Assembly (NCBI RefSeq): GCF_008974225.1
Contig: NZ_BKZR01000012.1
Span: forward strand, 13,920 to 77,919
Direction of reading: 5' to 3'
DNA length: 64,000 nucleotides
Origin: Weizmannia acidilactici
GTDB lineage: Bacteria > Bacillota > Bacilli > Bacillales > Bacillaceae_C
The position numbers were made by a program, and so were the translations under genes. Of the stretch, positions 16,654-24,547 are shown one piece after another; position 1 is the stretch's first letter; each line of letters opens with the position of its first letter. The notes beneath the pieces were generated by a model. That model saw only the letters and a list, made by a program, of their open reading frames with translations, searched no databases and was not told where the DNA came from.

Positions 16654-17439
16654 TTAAGCTTCCTGGCCGACAGTTTCGTCTTCGATCCCAAGCTCCTGCT
16701 TAATCCATTCGTAACCTTCCGCTTCAAGTCGGGTTGCCAGTTCAGGGCCGCCGGATTTCACGATGCGCCCTTGCATCATAATATGGACAACATCAGGTGT
16801 AATGTAGTTGAGCAAACGCTGATAGTGGGTAATGATGATGCAGCCGAAATCATCGCTGCGCATTGAATTAATTCCTTTAGCAACAATTTTCAGCGCGTCA
16901 ATATCAAGGCCGGAGTCGATTTCATCCAGAATTGCGATTTTCGGTTGAATCATCAGCAGCTGCAAAATTTCGTTCCGTTTTTTCTCGCCGCCAGAGAATC
17001 CCTCATTTAAATAGCGCTGCGCCATGTTCGTATCCATTTCAAGAAATTCCATCTTCTTATCCAGTTCACTGATAAATTTCATGAGTGGAATTTCGTTACC
17101 TTCCCCGCGGCGGGTGTTGATTGCCGAGCGCAGAAATTCCGCATTGGTGACGCCACTGATTTCGCTCGGATATTGCATCGCTAAAAACAGGCCTGCCCTT
17201 GCGCGTTCATCTACTTCCATTTCTAGCACATTTTTCCCGTCGAGCGTGATGCTGCCTTGTGTTACAATGTATTTCGGATGTCCCATAATGGCGGACGACA
17301 ACGTTGATTTCCCGGTCCCGTTCGGCCCCATAATGGCATGGAACTCACCGCTGTTTACTTCCAAATTGACCCCTTTTAAAATTTCCTTTCCTTCTACTTC
17401 GACGTGAAGATCTTTGATTACAAGTTTTGATCCTGCCAT
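16654..17439 (-). CDS. sufC: Fe-S assembly ATPase SufC
   Basis: SufC is the ABC-type ATPase of the SufBCD scaffold complex and works in the cytosol, not in transport. The protein is 261 residues with Walker A GPNGTGKST at about residue 38, the signature FSGGEKKR and Walker B AILDEIDSGLD, then the H-loop in IIITHYQRLL. GGAGGAATTTTTA precedes the ATG. It is the first gene of the operon; the promoter lies about 80 bp upstream. Confidence 0.97.
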   Translation of the reverse strand: MAGSKLVIKDLHVEVEGKEILKGVNLEVNSGEFHAIMGPNGTGKSTLSSAIMGHPKYIVTQGSITLDGKNVLEMEVDERARAGLFLAMQYPSEISGVTNAEFLRSAINTRRGEGNEIPLMKFISELDKKMEFLEMDTNMAQRYLNEGFSGGEKKRNEILQLLMIQPKIAILDEIDSGLDIDALKIVAKGINSMRSDDFGCIIITHYQRLLNYITPDVVHIMMQGRIVKSGGPELATRLEAEGYEWIKQELGIEDETVGQEA

Positions 17440-17698
17440 TAAAAATTCCTCCGTTGATTGTATATTTCGTACAGTTCATTCTCAGTTCATTCTCAATTTA
17501 TTCTCATTATTATTTTATAGCAAATGAAAACTATGCGCAACTAGTAAAAACCTGTGGATAAACGGGCAATACCGAAGTTTTTCCGTTCCCGCTTATTCTT
17601 TAATAATAGCACAAACTCGACTTGACATAAAATTCTTGATTCAGATTTATTGAATTTCCTTATATTTTCATCGCTGCCCTGTCCATGCCGCGAAAAAT
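17440..17698. promoter_or_regulatory. suf operon leader and promoter region
   Basis: Read leftwards there is TTGCGC at 17540-17535, a 17-bp spacer and TAAAAT at 17517-17512, a plausible housekeeping promoter. Downstream, in the untranslated leader, are three direct 11-bp repeats at 17474-17506 (TGAGAATAAAT, then TGAGAATGAAC twice). A 65-codon reading frame at 17541-17738 is not supported by any ribosome site or recognisable protein. Nothing else is seen. Confidence 0.5.
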
Positions 17699-17735
17699 GG
17701 TTAAAAAAAAGCCGGGATTTTCCCAATTCCCGGTT
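17699..17735 (-). terminator. Terminator of the yusD-like gene
   Basis: Read leftwards, ACCGGGA and TCCCGG flank a ten-base loop and are followed by eight T residues. Confidence 0.75.
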
Positions 17736-17762
17736 CATTTTGTGATTCTCATTTTCATCCTG

Positions 17763-18134
17763 TTATTTGATAATCATAAGCGGCTGCCGTTTTCCCAAAT
17801 CAGGATGGGGGCTGCCTGCGAGCCAAAAAAGGGACTCAAGCAACAAAAAATGCCGGTACGCACCCTTAAATTGGAGTTCGTCCATTTTCAGAAAGGTGCT
17901 GAGACGGTCCTTTCGGGATAACAGCAGTGGAAAGTTTTTATCCGGCATCACCAGTTCAAAATCCGCTTTACATGCGCCGGCTTGCAGCTGCTCCGCCCGC
18001 TCCTTGCAAAAAGAGACAAAGCAAACATCCTTTTCCGAGCGGAAAGACACCACAAACGGCGCAGCCGGCAAAAGCATCCGCAAATGTTTTTTTCGTACAA
18101 GATTACATAGAAAAGCCTCGATGATCTGTTCCAT
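17763..18134 (-). CDS. Small SCP2-like protein (YusD-like)
   Basis: This 123-residue protein is encoded where B. subtilis has yusD, next to yusE. The middle and C-terminal part (ADFELVMPDKNF, LLSRKDRLSTF, ELQFKGAYRHFLLLESLF) has the pattern of an SCP2/sterol-carrier-like fold, though similarity is weak by eye. The N-terminal part is cysteine-containing and basic. GGATGGAG lies 10 bases before the ATG. A terminator follows. The function is unknown; the assignment rests largely on synteny. Confidence 0.6.
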   Translation of the reverse strand: MEQIIEAFLCNLVRKKHLRMLLPAAPFVVSFRSEKDVCFVSFCKERAEQLQAGACKADFELVMPDKNFPLLLSRKDRLSTFLKMDELQFKGAYRHFLLLESLFWLAGSPHPDLGKRQPLMIIK

Positions 18135-18269
18135 CTAGACACGCTCCATCCGTCCGTTTTACTTTACTATTTCCGTACGGACCGTGCCTTTCCTGCCATA
18201 ACCGTTCAACAAATCGCCCGCTTTTCCCCCTGTTTTTGACGGTAAATGAGGCGATACCGTCGAACATTG

Positions 18270-18590
18270 TCAAATTAAGTGGGAAGATAGTTTTTCAAAC
18301 AAATGTGGAACGGAATGGAAAGCATACACTTTTTCTTTCAAATTTCCTTTTTCAAATAGGAGCAGGCATGGCACACTTTCGATTTGGTATATTTCCGCCA
18401 TTTTCGGCACATAGTTCAAATTGGCTTTCGCATAGGTAAACTGTTTGGCAGCCTGCTCCACAATGTCCAACATTTTCCCCGCCAACTGGCATGTCCCACA
18501 TAACGGGGTGTAAAAATAAAGGGCCAATTTTTCTTCCTGCATAATCCGTTCGCTTAAATGTTTTTCTTTTGTCCAGTCATCCATAAGCAC
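18270..18590 (-). CDS. yusE: Thioredoxin-like protein YusE
   Basis: This small cytosolic thioredoxin-fold protein carries the active-site motif CGTC (YTPLCGTCQLA) followed by the expected cis-proline in ESVPCLLLFEKG. About 106 residues remain with the start chosen here. The start is uncertain: GTG at 18590 has AAAGGA at 6 bases, ATG at 18584 has the same site at 12 bases, and further upstream ATGs at 18596 and 18623 lack one. Redox partner and substrate are unknown. It lies close downstream of gcvH, as in B. subtilis. Confidence 0.8.
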   Translation of the reverse strand: MLMDDWTKEKHLSERIMQEEKLALYFYTPLCGTCQLAGKMLDIVEQAAKQFTYAKANLNYVPKMAEIYQIESVPCLLLFEKGNLKEKVYAFHSVPHLFEKLSSHLI

Positions 18591-18649
18591 ATCCATTCCT
18601 TTATCATTACGAAGGCACCGCATCCGGGATGCAGTGCCTTTTTCATCTG

Positions 18650-19033
18650 TTACGCTTCTTGAATCATTTTCTCATATTGTTCGGCCGTTAACAATTCATC
18701 CGCTTCGCTCGGGTCGGACGGTTCAACAACGATCATCCAGGCTTTTTCATACGGGGATTCATTGACAAATTCAGGGTTGTCGTTCAAATCCGCATTGACT
18801 GCAACGACTTTTCCACTGACCGGGGCATATAATTCCGAAACGGTTTTAACGGATTCCACGCTCCCAAAAGGTTCATTGGCTGTCACTTCATCGCCTTCTT
18901 CCGGCAATTCGACAAACACAATATCCCCAAGTTCAGATTGCGCAAAATCGGTAATGCCGATCCGGAAATTCCCATCCTCTTCTTTGACCCACTCATGATC
19001 TTCCGAATACCGCAAATCCTCTGGTACCGCCAT
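18650..19033 (-). CDS. gcvH: Glycine cleavage system H protein GcvH
   Basis: GcvH carries a lipoyl arm that shuttles the aminomethyl group between subunits of the glycine cleavage system; in Firmicutes it also receives octanoate for lipoyl synthesis. The protein is 127 residues. The lipoylated lysine is in SVESVKTVSE near residue 63, and the N-terminal LRYSEDHEWV is canonical. The ATG at 19033 follows GGAGGG with 7-base spacing; a GTG immediately before is less likely. lipA is in the same window. Confidence 0.97.
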   Translation of the reverse strand: MAVPEDLRYSEDHEWVKEEDGNFRIGITDFAQSELGDIVFVELPEEGDEVTANEPFGSVESVKTVSELYAPVSGKVVAVNADLNDNPEFVNESPYEKAWMIVVEPSDPSEADELLTAEQYEKMIQEA

Positions 19034-19120
19034 CACATATCCCTCCGTTGTATGTATCTGTTCAAAAATTCAACCTTTCAAGTCTAAAATTACATAAAAA
19101 TACAGCTTAAATCAATCATT

Positions 19121-19474
19121 TTATAAGTTTTTTTCATAATCTTCTTCATTAAAGCCGAACAGCGCAAATGCATCGCCGGCCAAAATCGGACGTTTGATGA
19201 GCATGCCGTCAGATGCAAGCATTTCGAGGAGTTCATCTTCGGATAAAGCCGGGATTTTATCTTTCAAACCGAGTTCACGGTATTTTTGCCCGCTCGTGTT
19301 AAACAGCTTCTTGATCTCAAGCCCGCTCTTTTCATAATAGTCTTTGAGTTGCGCTTTGGAAGGCGGGTTTTCCACAATGTGCACGGCTTCATAAGCAATT
19401 TCGTGTTCGTCCAGCCATTTTTTCGCTTTCCGGCATGTGCCGCATTTCGGGTACCAGTAAAAAGTCAGTGCCAT
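19121..19474 (-). CDS. yusI: ArsC/Spx-family protein YusI
   Basis: This 117-residue protein belongs to the ArsC-like thioredoxin-fold family. It has CGTC at residues 10-13 (YPKCGTCRKA), KAQLKDYYE and RPILAGDAF motifs, as in YusI-type proteins. Whether it acts as a reductase or, like Spx, as a regulator is not settled; it lacks any obvious additional DNA-contact features. The ATG at 19474 follows AAGGAGTGAACAAG. The extension to 19591 has no supporting site. It precedes gcvH in leftward order. Confidence 0.9.
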   Translation of the reverse strand: MALTFYWYPKCGTCRKAKKWLDEHEIAYEAVHIVENPPSKAQLKDYYEKSGLEIKKLFNTSGQKYRELGLKDKIPALSEDELLEMLASDGMLIKRPILAGDAFALFGFNEEDYEKNL

Positions 19475-19764
19475 CTTGTTCACTCCTTGGCAAAATATCG
19501 TTACCTGTATGTTATGCGATTTTGCCCGGATATGCAAAGAAAGAAGCAGAGCTGCAGGCTGCTTCCCGGGCTTTTTGAATAGACGTGACATTCACTTCGT
19601 TTTCCGTTTGCGGACCGCTTTTTTCGCAGAAGTCTCGTGAATTTCGCGTATATCAAAACGGGGATTTAGAACGGACACTCTTTTAACAAGGGGTTTTGGG
19701 GATAAGATTTGCCACGCCAGCACATTCATGAGCAACCTTTTTCATGCGGAGTTCTTTTGAGTTT
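19475..19764. other. Intergenic stretch yusI / DUF421 gene
   Basis: About 290 bp without a convincing gene. A T-rich run and several CTTTTTTCGC-like pieces are present, but no repeat shared with other parts of the window and no clean terminator for the DUF421 gene could be found. Confidence 0.4.
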
Positions 19765-20625
19765 TTAGCTTTTCAAATAAGGTTCAAGCATATCGATCGC
19801 TTCCTGTAGCTTCTTGGCATTTTTTAAATACATTTTTTTCGCTTCATCTGAATCCGTCTGTAATGCGAAAGATTCCAGATCAGACTGGCTTTTTTTTATC
19901 ATTGACATTAATAATGGTTTTTGTTGAGACGTTGGTAATTTCAATTGATCATCATAAACATCCACGGTTAATTGCCCGTAAGAATCGACTTGGGCCATAA
20001 ATACATTGTCAAGGGCTACACCAAGCTTATCCAGTTCTGTTTTTAACCATTGCCGGGTTTTGTTTGCTTCCGCAAGAGGATCATCTAAAATTTTCCCATC
20101 CATGATAACCGTCTGGGGAACTTTTTCGTTTGCTACTTTGAGATTCAAATCTTTTGGGATTAACGGCCGGTTCTCTTTTTTCAAAAATACGCTTAGATCC
20201 CCATTTGGTTCTAATACTGCGAACTCTACGTCTGCTGCGTTAAATACATTCTTTTTCCTTAATAATGAATTTAAATCATCAATGGTATAGTGTTCTTTTC
20301 TCAAACTATCTTCCATAATTTTTCCATCTTTAATAAAGACGACTGATTTTCCTTCCGCAAAGTCCCTGAATTTTTTGCTTTTTAAAGAAAGAACGTCAAC
20401 ACCATAGGTTATGCCGCAAAAAAGCACGAGTACAATTAATCCGTGGATAATATTTCCATCTACACCTGTGATTACTTCAGCAGCGACGCTTCCGATTGTA
20501 ATACCTGAAATATATTCAAAAAAAGAAAGCTGGGAAATTTGTTTAGATCCCAATATTTTTGTCATTAAGAATAAAACGGCGATAAACAAAATGGATCGTA
20601 ATACAATCTCAAACCATTCAGGCAC
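19765..20625 (-). CDS. DUF421 membrane protein (YetF/YrbG family) with C-terminal DUF1657-like helix pair
   Basis: This 286-residue protein has an N-terminal membrane part (about three segments: IVLRSILFIAVLFLM, ISGITIGSVAAEVI, LIVLVLFCGITYGV), then the soluble DUF421 domain with FIKDGKIMEDSLRKEHYTIDDL, and a second half-repeat (VIMDGKILDDPL). The last 45 residues (ESFALQTDSDEAKKMYLKNAKKLQEAI) match the core of the two small DUF1657 genes just upstream. GTG at 20625 is preferred (GGGG 8 bases before); GTG at 20634 is possible. YetF-like proteins occur in spoVA(2mob) spore heat-resistance operons next to DUF1657 genes, which suggests a spore membrane role by inference. Confidence 0.85.
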   Translation of the reverse strand: MPEWFEIVLRSILFIAVLFLMTKILGSKQISQLSFFEYISGITIGSVAAEVITGVDGNIIHGLIVLVLFCGITYGVDVLSLKSKKFRDFAEGKSVVFIKDGKIMEDSLRKEHYTIDDLNSLLRKKNVFNAADVEFAVLEPNGDLSVFLKKENRPLIPKDLNLKVANEKVPQTVIMDGKILDDPLAEANKTRQWLKTELDKLGVALDNVFMAQVDSYGQLTVDVYDDQLKLPTSQQKPLLMSMIKKSQSDLESFALQTDSDEAKKMYLKNAKKLQEAIDMLEPYLKS

Positions 20626-20639
20626 ATTGATCACCCCGA

Positions 20640-20846
20640 TTAATTTGGTTTATATTGTGGTTCTTCGCGTTCCATTTGATGAATGCGGATTTGCAAGTCT
20701 TGTTTTATTTCTCCGACTAACAGCATCGCCTGATGAAAAGCTTGTTGGGCTTTTTCATCCATAGCATTTAAAGCCAGGGTTGAGAGTTGGGTCTCAATCC
20801 CCTTAACAGTCGCTAAGCTTTGCTTTACATTGGAGTATACAGTCAA
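20640..20846 (-). CDS. DUF1657 small protein (second copy)
   Basis: This helical 68-residue protein ends in EEPQYKPN, almost the same end as its neighbour. A TTG start at 20846 has GGGGAGG 4-5 bases upstream. Its stop lies 14 bases before the chosen start of the DUF421 gene, so the two are cotranscribed. DUF1657 has no known biochemical activity. The sequence is about one third identical by eye to the copy at 20949-21155 and to the tail of the DUF421 protein. Confidence 0.82.
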   Translation of the reverse strand: MTVYSNVKQSLATVKGIETQLSTLALNAMDEKAQQAFHQAMLLVGEIKQDLQIRIHQMEREEPQYKPN

Positions 20847-20902
20847 TTATCCTCCCCATCCTTCCCTTGTCTTTAATTTGATCTAAAAGTAAGTTTTTAT
20901 TT

Positions 20903-20930
20903 GAAAAAGGTTGGCAAAAAAGCCAACCCG
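20903..20930 (-). terminator. Terminator or attenuator between the DUF1657 genes
   Basis: Read leftwards, GGTTGGC and GCCAACC flank a T-rich loop and are followed by TTTTTC. It lies between the two DUF1657 genes, so the first gene can be expressed at a higher level than the second and the DUF421 gene. Confidence 0.7.
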
Positions 20931-20948
20931 CAACTTCAAAGGACGACA

Positions 20949-21155
20949 TTATTGTTGCTTATACTGGGGTTCTTCAGTTTGAATGGCCTGAAGACGCGGT
21001 TCTAAGCTATCAATAATTGCTTGCGTTTGTTGTGCTGCATTTTGGTAAAGTTGTTTCGCCTGTTGATTTTCAGTCTGCAAAGCAAATTGTTCAAAACTTG
21101 CCTGTGCACTTTTTAACCCTACTAAAGCTTGAGTAACTTGAGTTGCGACTGTCAT
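20949..21155 (-). CDS. DUF1657 small protein (first copy)
   Basis: This 68-residue helical protein starts with TVATQVTQALVGLKSAQASFEQFALQ (family-typical) and ends in EEPQYKQQ. AAAGAGGG precedes the ATG. It is the first gene of a three-gene leftward group with a second DUF1657 gene and the DUF421-DUF1657 protein. It is rich in glutamine and alanine. The role is unknown; family members accompany spoVAC-spoVAD-spoVAEb genes in some spore formers, but no spoVA genes are seen here. Confidence 0.85.
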   Translation of the reverse strand: MTVATQVTQALVGLKSAQASFEQFALQTENQQAKQLYQNAAQQTQAIIDSLEPRLQAIQTEEPQYKQQ

Positions 21156-21440
21156 TTTTGTATCCCTCTTTCGTCAAAATGATCGCTTGCGTAATGTATT
21201 ATTTCTTCATTCGTTAGCAATATATGTGGTAAAATTTGGCGTAACACAGCGATCTTTTCTCTACATCGAAACATCAGGAATCTCAATTTTAGAAGATAGA
21301 AATTATTTTAATAACTGATGCCAATAAATTATAAAAAATGGTTATTATTCCAACAGTCTCTGATAACATTGCTTTGCATTAAAAAAGGGGTGCCCCCGGG
21401 TCAGCTCACTGACTTTGGGGACAGCCCTTTTTCTTTCATA
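21156..21440. other. Intergenic stretch with repeat-type terminator of fadE
   Basis: At 21385-21435 lies an inverted copy of the terminator repeat seen after yumC: read leftwards GGGCTGTCCCC, an inner GTCA/TGAC stem and GGGGGCACCCC, then a T-run. It follows the fadE stop. The rest (21156-21384) is AT-rich; it should hold the promoter of the DUF1657 group, but no clear hexamers were recognised. Confidence 0.55.
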
Positions 21441-23225
21441 TTACAGCACATAACGTTCGGCTTCGATGATTTTGTCGGCGGCTTCGCGTTTTTTCGAAAT
21501 GACGTTTATCGGCGTGTGGCGCGTTAATTTGCGGAGCGCGGACAGCGTCATTTGCAATTGGTCGCCCTCCAGGCAGGCTGCAAGCGATTCTTTTGCAATT
21601 TGTTCTGACTGGTTGAACGCTTCTTGTGTGAAAATTTGCGTGTACAACAGTTTTTGTTGATGTTTGTCTACGCCTTCTTTGTTGATCGCTTTTTCTGTCC
21701 GGAGCACGCAGGACTCGGCTGCATATACATTCGAAACGAGGTCGGCCACATTGGCGAGCAGTTCCTGTTCGTTTTCGAATTTCTTACCGAAAGTTTGCAG
21801 CGCCGTTCCTGCCACAAGCAGCGCAATTTTTTTCATGTTCCTGACCAAATATTTTTCCTGTTCAAGCGGCTCATCGCCCACCTGGTCCGGCATCATCATC
21901 ATCAATTCTTCCTGCAGGCTTTGCGCTTTCTCGAGAAGTGGCAGTTCCCCTCTGAAAGCTTTTTTCACATACGTACCCGGCACGATCAGGCGGTTGATTT
22001 CGTTCGTTCCTTCAAAAATCCGGTTGATGCGGGAGTCGCGATAAGCCCTCGATACTTCGTATTCATCCATGAATCCGTATCCGCCGTGGATTTGCACTGC
22101 TTCGTCGACAATATAGTCAAGCACTTCGGATGCAAAGAATTTGTTCAGCGAGCATTCAATCGCGTATTCTGCGATCGCATTGGCCACCGCGCGCCCGTCT
22201 TTTTCTTCTTCCGGCGTAAAGTGGCTCATTCTTTCATCGAACAATCCGACTGTGCGGTATACAGAGCTTTCGGCTGCATACAATTTCGAAGCCATCGTGC
22301 CGAATTTTTCTTTCGTCAGGTTAAACTGGGAAATCGGCGTTTTGAACTGCTGGCGGCCGTTCGCATATTTTACGGCAATTTCCAATACATATTTGCTGGA
22401 TCCGACTGCGCCGAGCCCTAATTTATAACGGCCGATATTTAAAATGTTGAACGCGATCTTATGCCCTTTGCCGATTTCGCCGAGCACATTTTCCACCGGA
22501 ACCTGCACGTCCTCAAGAATAAGGGTTCTCGTGGAAGACGATTTGATCCCCATTTTCTTTTCTTCCGCACCGGTCGAAACGCCCGGGAAAGTGCGTTCCA
22601 CGATAAAGGCCGTGAATTTGTCGCCGTCCACCTGCGCATAAACGGTGAAGACATCTGCAAATCCCGCGTTCGTGATCCATTGTTTTTCCCCATTTAAAAT
22701 ATAGTGGGTACCGGCTTCGTTTAATCTCGCCGTCGTTTTGGCGCTGCGTGCATCCGATCCGGAGCTTGGCTCAGTTAAGGCATAGGCGGCAATCCATTCT
22801 CCCGTTGCCAGTTTCGGCAAATATTTTTTCTTTTGTTCTTCGTTTCCAAATAAAACGATCGGAAGCGACCCGATGCCGACATGGGCGCCGTGGGAAATTG
22901 CAAATCCGCCGGCCTTGGCGATTTTTTCGGAAATCAAAGCGGAGCTCACTTTATCAAGGGCAAGGCCGCCGTATTCTTCCGGGACATCGGCGCTTAAAAG
23001 CCCGAGTTCGCCGGCTTTTTTCAATAATTTGACGGAACGGTCGAATTCATGGTTTTCCAAGTATTCCACTTGCGGTATGACTTCATTGTTCGTGTAGTCT
23101 TCCGCCGTTTTGGCAATCATTTTTTGTTCTTCGGAAAGTTCTTCGAGCGTAAACACTTGTTCCGGTGTAATGTCGTCGATTAAGAAACTGCCGCCTTTTA
23201 CAAATTCTTCAGTTTGGTTTGCCAT
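21441..23225 (-). CDS. fadE: Acyl-CoA dehydrogenase FadE
   Basis: This FAD enzyme carries out the first dehydrogenation of beta-oxidation, forming trans-2-enoyl-CoA. The protein is 594 residues: an acyl-CoA dehydrogenase core with AYALTEPSSGSDA and the GYGFMDEYEVSRAYRDSRI block containing the C-terminal substrate segment, plus the extra C-terminal helical domain typical of the long FadE/YusJ type. GGGAGGAATTTGAA precedes the ATG. It is the third gene of the leftward fadN-fadA-fadE operon and ends in a repeat-type terminator. Confidence 0.95.
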   Translation of the reverse strand: MANQTEEFVKGGSFLIDDITPEQVFTLEELSEEQKMIAKTAEDYTNNEVIPQVEYLENHEFDRSVKLLKKAGELGLLSADVPEEYGGLALDKVSSALISEKIAKAGGFAISHGAHVGIGSLPIVLFGNEEQKKKYLPKLATGEWIAAYALTEPSSGSDARSAKTTARLNEAGTHYILNGEKQWITNAGFADVFTVYAQVDGDKFTAFIVERTFPGVSTGAEEKKMGIKSSSTRTLILEDVQVPVENVLGEIGKGHKIAFNILNIGRYKLGLGAVGSSKYVLEIAVKYANGRQQFKTPISQFNLTKEKFGTMASKLYAAESSVYRTVGLFDERMSHFTPEEEKDGRAVANAIAEYAIECSLNKFFASEVLDYIVDEAVQIHGGYGFMDEYEVSRAYRDSRINRIFEGTNEINRLIVPGTYVKKAFRGELPLLEKAQSLQEELMMMMPDQVGDEPLEQEKYLVRNMKKIALLVAGTALQTFGKKFENEQELLANVADLVSNVYAAESCVLRTEKAINKEGVDKHQQKLLYTQIFTQEAFNQSEQIAKESLAACLEGDQLQMTLSALRKLTRHTPINVISKKREAADKIIEAERYVL

Positions 23226-23324
23226 TTCAAATTCCTCCCTTTTCGTATTTCAAATTCGAATGCGGGATGCGGCTCCGGCCCCTTCAAGGGATCAAACTTG
23301 CCGAAAGTTTCCGGACCGCCCCTT

Positions 23325-24503
23325 TTATGAAACGAGTTCAAACACGCCGGCTGCGCCCATGCCGCCGCCAATACACATCGTGACGACGCCGAACTGCACA
23401 TTTCTCCGCTTCATTTCATGCGCAAGTGAGAGGGTTAATTTTGCGCCTGTGCAGCCGAGCGGGTGGCCAAGGGCAATAGCGCCGCCGTTGACATTGACAA
23501 TATCTTCGTCAAGGCCGAGCTGGCGGATGACCTGGATCGACTGTGAAGCGAATGCTTCGTTTAATTCAAACAGCCCGATATCCTCAAGGTTTAAACCTGC
23601 CAGTTTCAAAGCTTTCGGTACGGCTTCCACCGGGCCGATTCCCATGATTTCAGGGCGGACACCTGCAACCGCAAATGAGCGAAATTTCAGAAGTGGCTTC
23701 AGGCCAAGGGATTCGGCTTTTTCTTTATCCATTAGCATGACCGCGGCGGCGCCGTCGCTTGTTTGCGACGAGTTGCCGGCCGTAACGGTGCCGTTTACCG
23801 AAAATGCCGGACGCAGTTTTGCGAGCGTTTCCAAGTTTGTATCCGGACGGACGCCTTCATCCTGCGAAAATACAACCTTTTTTTCAATGAGTTCGTTATC
23901 GTCGTTCACCGTACGGATCGTGACATCGACCGGGACGATTTCCTCATTAAATTTGCCTTCCGCAATGGCTCTCGCCGCTTTTTGGTGGCTACGCACGCTG
24001 AACGCATCCTGGTCTTCGCGGCTGACGCCGAATCGTTTCGCGACTTCTTCAGCCGTATGCCCCATACTCATATAATATTCCGGCGCCGTTTCCGCGAGCC
24101 TCACATTCGGGCGGACAACATGCCCCATCATCGGGACAAGGCTCATCGATTCCGCCCCGCCGGCGATAACCGTATCGGAATGGCCGAGCATAATCCTTTC
24201 CGCGCCGTAAGCGATCGCCTGCAGCCCGGATGAGCAGTAGCGGTTAATCGTGATTGCCGGCACCGTTTCCGCGAGCCCCGCCAAAACCCCGATATTGCGC
24301 GCCATGTTCATGCCTTGCTCCGCTTCCGGCATGGCGCAGCCGATAATCAAATCATCAATATTCCCTTCATAGTTGCCGGCGCGTTTTAACGTTTCTTTTA
24401 CGACCAACGCGCCCAAATCGTCCGGCCTGACTGTTGCCAGCGTCCCTTTTTTTGCTTTGCCGACCGGCGTTCTCGCACCTGCCACAATGACAGCTTCCCT
24501 CAT
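23325..24503 (-). CDS. fadA: Acetyl-CoA acyltransferase (thiolase) FadA
   Basis: The thiolase releases acetyl-CoA from 3-oxoacyl-CoA in the last step of beta-oxidation. The protein is 392 residues. The nucleophile lies in NRYCSSGLQAI near residue 92, the histidine in GGAIALGHPLGCTGA, and the second cysteine in VTMCIGGGMG. The ATG at 24503 follows AGAGGGGAAATCG and gives the family N-terminus (REAVIVAGARTP). It is the middle gene of the fad operon, 44 bases after fadN. Confidence 0.97.
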   Translation of the reverse strand: MREAVIVAGARTPVGKAKKGTLATVRPDDLGALVVKETLKRAGNYEGNIDDLIIGCAMPEAEQGMNMARNIGVLAGLAETVPAITINRYCSSGLQAIAYGAERIMLGHSDTVIAGGAESMSLVPMMGHVVRPNVRLAETAPEYYMSMGHTAEEVAKRFGVSREDQDAFSVRSHQKAARAIAEGKFNEEIVPVDVTIRTVNDDNELIEKKVVFSQDEGVRPDTNLETLAKLRPAFSVNGTVTAGNSSQTSDGAAAVMLMDKEKAESLGLKPLLKFRSFAVAGVRPEIMGIGPVEAVPKALKLAGLNLEDIGLFELNEAFASQSIQVIRQLGLDEDIVNVNGGAIALGHPLGCTGAKLTLSLAHEMKRRNVQFGVVTMCIGGGMGAAGVFELVS

Positions 24504-24547
24504 CGATTTCCCCTCTTTCCGTGTTTTTGCCAAAAAATTAGTTAAAA

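Noticed and set aside
17541..17738. 65-codon leftward reading frame in the suf upstream region
   Set aside because: It contains the suf promoter boundary and the yusD terminator hairpin, has no ribosome site and resembles no protein.
21624..22421. 265-codon frame antisense to fadE
   Set aside because: It is a shadow of the strongly conserved fadE gene on the other strand, as are similar long frames opposite fadN, katA and the suf genes.
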